In this document: positions 6,994 through 8,684 of the stretch, in pieces
Layout of the letters: each line of letters opens with the position of its first letter
Numbering within the stretch: position 1 is the stretch's first letter
From: Flavobacteriaceae bacterium
GTDB lineage: Bacteria; Bacteroidota; Bacteroidia; Flavobacteriales; Flavobacteriaceae
Reading direction: 5' to 3'
Length of the DNA stretch: 8,684 bases
Assembly (NCBI GenBank): GCA_013214275.1
Contig: JABSPP010000004.1
Span: forward strand, 1 to 8,684
The notes under the pieces: model-generated
The model's database searches: none
What the model was told of the DNA's origin: nothing
What the model saw: only the letters and a program-made list of their open reading frames with translations
Program-made: the position numbers and the translations under genes

Positions 6994-7080
6994 ATGGGCG
7001 TTCCCTTTCAGGTCGCGCTATCCGCTATATCTTTTTTGTACTTTCAGACAAAAAAGGATGCCGCTACTATCCCTAACGCA
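6994..7080. repeat. Probable dispersed non-coding Bacteroidota repeat element
   Basis: Within the 430-nt gene-less stretch 6944-7373, this block stands out by higher GC than its surroundings and by internal structure. It opens with GGGCGTTCCC and closes with ATCCCTAACGC, so GCGTT (6998-7002) can pair with AACGC (7075-7079). A central hairpin CTTTTTTGT (7031-7039) / ACAAAAAAG (7048-7056) has an 8-nt loop, and two related direct motifs, CCGCTATATC (7022-7031) and CCGCTACTATCC (7061-7072), flank it. From memory, closely similar sequence recurs between genes in many Bacteroidota genomes and is often mis-annotated as small hypothetical proteins; I cannot search for it here. An 86-codon ORF (6988-7248, TTG start) runs through it, but its composition does not look like a protein. 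Its function is unknown. Confidence 0.5.
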
Positions 7081-7226
7081 GCTTTCAACAAACTTTTTAG
7101 AAAACGTACAAAACAAGCGCAATCATTTGTCAAATTCACAGTCGTTGCAAGAGAAGTTTCCATCAAAATAAATAACACTAAGACCTTGCTCAATTTTAAA
7201 ACAATATTTCTAGTTTTTTTAGACCG

Positions 7227-7273
7227 ATTTTTGATGATTTTTCCGTAAACTTGGCAGTCCGATCATCAAAAAT
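7227..7273. repeat. Perfect 12-bp inverted repeat (hairpin) upstream of the DPP-IV gene
   Basis: ATTTTTGATGAT (7227-7238) is the exact reverse complement of ATCATCAAAAAT (7262-7273), with a 23-nt loop that includes GTAAACTTGGCAGTCCG. It has no T run after the right arm, so it does not look like a standard + strand terminator. It could be a regulatory hairpin, part of a larger non-coding element, or a decayed mobile-element end. Apart from this, the repeat at 6994-7080 and the short inverted repeats described in the findings, I see nothing else in 6944-7373. Confidence 0.45.
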
Positions 7274-7373
7274 AACAAGAAAAAAAATCTCTTTTAAGGA
7301 GATAAAGTAAAACCAACATCAATACCGACGAATCTATAGGCTATCGTTAAAAAGATGATGTAAATTACAACTC

Positions 7374-8684
7374 GTGAGAAATTTATCCATTGTAGCAACT
7401 CTCCTTCTGGTGTTGAGTTGCGATCAAAAAAACACTACTTCAACTTCTAAAAATAGTTTAGGAACTAAAGAAATTACCTTAGAAGATATCTGGGGAAATA
7501 CATTCAGTATTCAACGAATGAATGCCCTTAATTCCATGAAAGGTGACTTTTACACACTTCTCAATAGAGACGAAAATGGTATTTCAAGAGTAGATAAATA
7601 TCAATACAAGACACTAGAAAAAGTGACTACCGTTGTGGATGGGAAACAAATTGGTAGGCTCGGGAAATTCGAGTCATACGTGTTCAATAACGACGAGACC
7701 AAATTAATCCTCGGCATCGACCTACAAAAAGTGTACAGACGCTCGAAAAAAGGCACCTATTATGCCTACGACATCGCCTCAAAAAGAGTCTCTCTGATAG
7801 GAAAAAACATCCAAGAACCCACATTTTCTCCAGACAACTCAAAAATTGCATACGCTCAAAATAACAATCTTTTTATCCTAAACTTACAAACAAATAAAAT
7901 TACACAAGTAACTCAAGACGGGAGAGTCAACTCCATCATCAACGGAACCACAGACTGGGTGTACGAAGAAGAATTTGGTTTTGTACGGGCTTACGAATGG
8001 AGCAACAATGGGCAATACATCGCTTTTTTACGTTTTGATGAGTCGCGCGTTCGCGAATTCTCCATGAATGTCACAGGCAATGACCTTTATCCTACACAAC
8101 ACGTTTTTAAGTATCCAAAAGCAGGAGAAGACAACGCAAAGGTCAGCCTACACATGTACGACCTCAACTCCAAAAAAACTGCTAAGATGACGTTGGACAA
8201 GTACGAGTACATTCCCAGAATTAAATGGTCTAGTCATGTCAATACCTTAATCGTTACAACCTTAAACCGACGACAGAACGACTTAAAACTATTTAAAATT
8301 AATGCATCAAATTCCAATACCACATTGCTGTTAAATGAAAAAGATGAGGCCTATGTGGACATCCACGACAACCTTACTTTTTTAAACGATCACAGCTTTA
8401 TATGGACAAGCGAAAAAGACGGTTTTAATCATGTCTATCACTACGATTTTAACGGGAAATTAATCAATCAAATCACCCGAGGAAATTGGGAGGTCACCAA
8501 TTATTACGGTTTTCACCCAAACAACAACAAAATATACTATCAGTCCGTAGAAAATGGCTCTATCAACAGAGGTGTTTATAGTATAGATTTAGATGGGAAA
8601 AACAAAAAGCTATTGAGTAATCTAACAGGAAATAATCATGCCTCGTTTAGCGATAATCTCAATTACTTTATCAATACTCACTCA
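7374..8684 (+). CDS. Dipeptidyl peptidase IV, S9B family, lipoprotein (partial, 3' end beyond window)
   Basis: The product is a serine dipeptidyl peptidase that removes X-Pro or X-Ala dipeptides from peptide N-termini; in Bacteroidota such enzymes are periplasmic or surface lipoproteins. The window holds the first 437 residues, almost all of it the N-terminal eight-bladed propeller (DPPIV_N) of a protein usually near 720 residues. The catalytic Ser-Asp-His domain lies past the window end and cannot be checked. Diagnostic is DWVYEEEF at about residues 194-201, which contains the Glu pair that binds the substrate N-terminus, followed by YEWSNNGQYIAFLRFDESRVREFSM and FKYPKAGEDN. The start is the GTG at 7374, because a TGA occurs in frame at 7356 and no ATG lies near. 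It gives a lipoprotein signal, (M)RNLSIVATLLLVLSC, with the lipid-carrying Cys at residue 16. The usual family form of the REFSM segment is E-V-P-E-F; here it is R-V-R-E-F. The gene is separated from tonB2 by a terminator, so it is independently transcribed. Confidence 0.92.
   Translation, partial: MRNLSIVATLLLVLSCDQKNTTSTSKNSLGTKEITLEDIWGNTFSIQRMNALNSMKGDFYTLLNRDENGISRVDKYQYKTLEKVTTVVDGKQIGRLGKFESYVFNNDETKLILGIDLQKVYRRSKKGTYYAYDIASKRVSLIGKNIQEPTFSPDNSKIAYAQNNNLFILNLQTNKITQVTQDGRVNSIINGTTDWVYEEEFGFVRAYEWSNNGQYIAFLRFDESRVREFSMNVTGNDLYPTQHVFKYPKAGEDNAKVSLHMYDLNSKKTAKMTLDKYEYIPRIKWSSHVNTLIVTTLNRRQNDLKLFKINASNSNTTLLLNEKDEAYVDIHDNLTFLNDHSFIWTSEKDGFNHVYHYDFNGKLINQITRGNWEVTNYYGFHPNNNKIYYQSVENGSINRGVYSIDLDGKNKKLLSNLTGNNHASFSDNLNYFINTHS

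Noticed and set aside
6994..7080. Integron attC site (GTT/AAC-bounded imperfect dyad)
   Set aside because: The ends carry GCGTT and CTAAC, but in the wrong order for RYYYAAC...GTTRRRY, the flanking core bases do not fit, and no integrase or gene-cassette pattern is present.
6988..7248. 86-codon + strand ORF after the second tonB, as a small hypothetical protein
   Set aside because: It begins at a TTG, passes through a structured repeat-like element and a hairpin arm, has no recognisable domain or periodicity, and its neighbouring frames are equally meaningless. It looks like a chance ORF.

Overview
The window is AT-rich DNA from a member of the Bacteroidota, almost certainly a flavobacterium (Flavobacteriaceae-like). 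The evidence is a C-terminal SprA/SOV gene (type IX secretion, found only in this phylum), TonB-type energy transducers with the flavobacterial VPVFPGCKG signature, a DPP-IV lipoprotein typical of the group, and start codons preceded by A-rich leaders instead of clear Shine-Dalgarno sites. Genus cannot be fixed from the sequence alone.

Layout: all genes are on the + strand. (1) 1-4443 is the 3' part of sprA, the giant outer-membrane translocon of the type IX secretion system. It is interrupted by a one-base frameshift near 617-619, so it reads as two ORFs; its 5' end lies before the window. (2) 4462-4836 is gcvH, the lipoyl carrier protein of the glycine cleavage system, 18 nt after sprA. (3) 4808-5197 is a VanZ-like membrane protein overlapping gcvH by 29 nt. 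These three genes look like one transcription unit. (4) 5198-5342 is a short AT-rich gap with a weak dyad. (5) 5343-6059 and 6147/6171-6893 are two tandem paralogous TonB-type energy transducers, each followed by a strong intrinsic terminator (6091-6119 and 6911-6943). (6) 6944-7373 is a 430-nt gene-less stretch holding a probable dispersed repeat (about 6994-7080), a 12-bp perfect hairpin (7227-7273) and a pair of inverted repeats flanking the block. (7) 7374-8684 is the 5' part of a dipeptidyl peptidase IV lipoprotein gene (S9B family), cut by the window end before its catalytic domain.

Functionally, most of the region concerns the cell envelope. SprA exports folded cargo across the outer membrane, TonB proteins carry proton-motive energy to outer-membrane receptors, and DPP-IV trims peptides in or outside the periplasm. 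gcvH is a metabolic gene lodged in this neighbourhood. I see no defence island, integrase, CRISPR array, RNA gene or clearly new system. The points most worth checking are the sprA frameshift and the non-coding repeat block between tonB2 and the DPP-IV gene.
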